NCBI RefSeq assembly: GCF_017315755.1
Contig: NZ_JAFLRJ010000027.1
Span: 1-41,600, forward strand
DNA from: Streptomyces beijiangensis
Lineage (GTDB): Bacteria; Actinomycetota; Actinomycetes; Streptomycetales; Streptomycetaceae
DNA: 41,600 bases
Direction of reading: 5' to 3'
Within the stretch, counting starts at the first letter, position 1. Each line of letters begins with the position of its first letter. Position numbers and translations under genes: made by a program. Positions 41,565 to 41,600 of this stretch are shown piece after piece. Under the pieces are notes generated by a model. The model saw only the letters and a program-made list of their open reading frames with translations. It had not been told where the DNA came from and made no database searches.

Positions 41565-41600
41565 GATTGAGGAGCAGGGGTCCGGGGGCGGAGCCCCCAG
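41565..41600. repeat. Intergenic repeat, copy 2 (runs off the window)
   Basis: GATTGAGGAGCAGGGGTCC plus GGGGGCGGAGCCCCCAG matches 18265-18301 almost base for base. It is preceded by a palindromic GC-rich stretch (41520-41560) of the same kind. Confidence 0.75.

Overview
This window looks like a Streptomyces chromosome. Base composition is very GC-rich with strong G/C preference at third codon positions. Signature genes include the futalosine menaquinone pathway (mqnE, mqnP, UbiX- and UbiD-type genes), a System II cytochrome c maturation operon, hemL, a PucR/NCS1 pair and several GNATs. From memory, the order mqnE - AsnC - ubiX - ubiA - ubiD ... ccs genes - phosphatase - hemL resembles the S. 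coelicolor SCO4468-SCO4494 neighbourhood. That comparison was not run here.

Left edge (1-2,750): a 5'-truncated MaoC-type hydratase, a TetR regulator and a Tat-exported sulfite-oxidase-family enzyme. The last is preceded by a poly-cysteine leader peptide. Then comes a perfect hairpin and the orphaned last ~52 codons of a DAACS amino-acid symporter gene.

Integrated element (about 2,921-8,979): a large serine integrase has inserted a roughly 6-kb decayed actinomycete integrative plasmid (AICE-like) into that symporter gene. A shared 10-bp core marks both ends. The crossover lies in the codons for the conserved TM8 substrate/cation-binding motif, and the element supplies a diverged but full replacement 3' end plus its own terminator, so the symporter remains one open reading frame. 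The integrase looks intact. The transfer translocase (Tra/FtsK type), the replication initiator (RepSA type) and the XRE/TPR regulator are truncated, internally deleted or frameshifted. Two unknown or cargo genes, a GNAT and a 202-aa protein, ride along.

Right of the element (8,821-18,200): the symporter with a second Cys-rich leader peptide, a DUF4229 protein, a GNAT, then mqnE, an AsnC regulator, the UbiX-like gene, a rhomboid protease, a lipoprotein that appears to use an ATC start codon, mqnP and the UbiD-like gene. The four mqn-type genes act in menaquinone synthesis: aminofutalosine formation (MqnE), then prenylation (MqnP) and decarboxylation (UbiD with UbiX-made cofactor) of dihydroxynaphthoate.

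Middle (18,200-30,400): a PLDc_N-type membrane protein, an NCS1 permease / PucR regulator / 2-oxoglutarate-dependent oxygenase group, a secreted scabin-like ADP-ribosyltransferase, argG with ARG boxes and an apparent leaderless promoter, a P-loop kinase-like protein, a DinB-like protein, a translationally coupled pair of a P-loop NTPase and a membrane-anchored type I periplasmic-binding protein, and an SRPBCC protein.

Right part (30,400-41,600): an ECF sigma factor coupled to a CU044_5270-type membrane protein, the resA-ccdA-resB-ccsB cytochrome c operon, a Tat lipoprotein polysaccharide deacetylase, a histidine phosphatase coupled to hemL, an uncharacterised protein and two GNATs. No rRNA, tRNA or CRISPR array was recognised. 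Function assignments come from reading translated sequence against remembered family features, with no database search.
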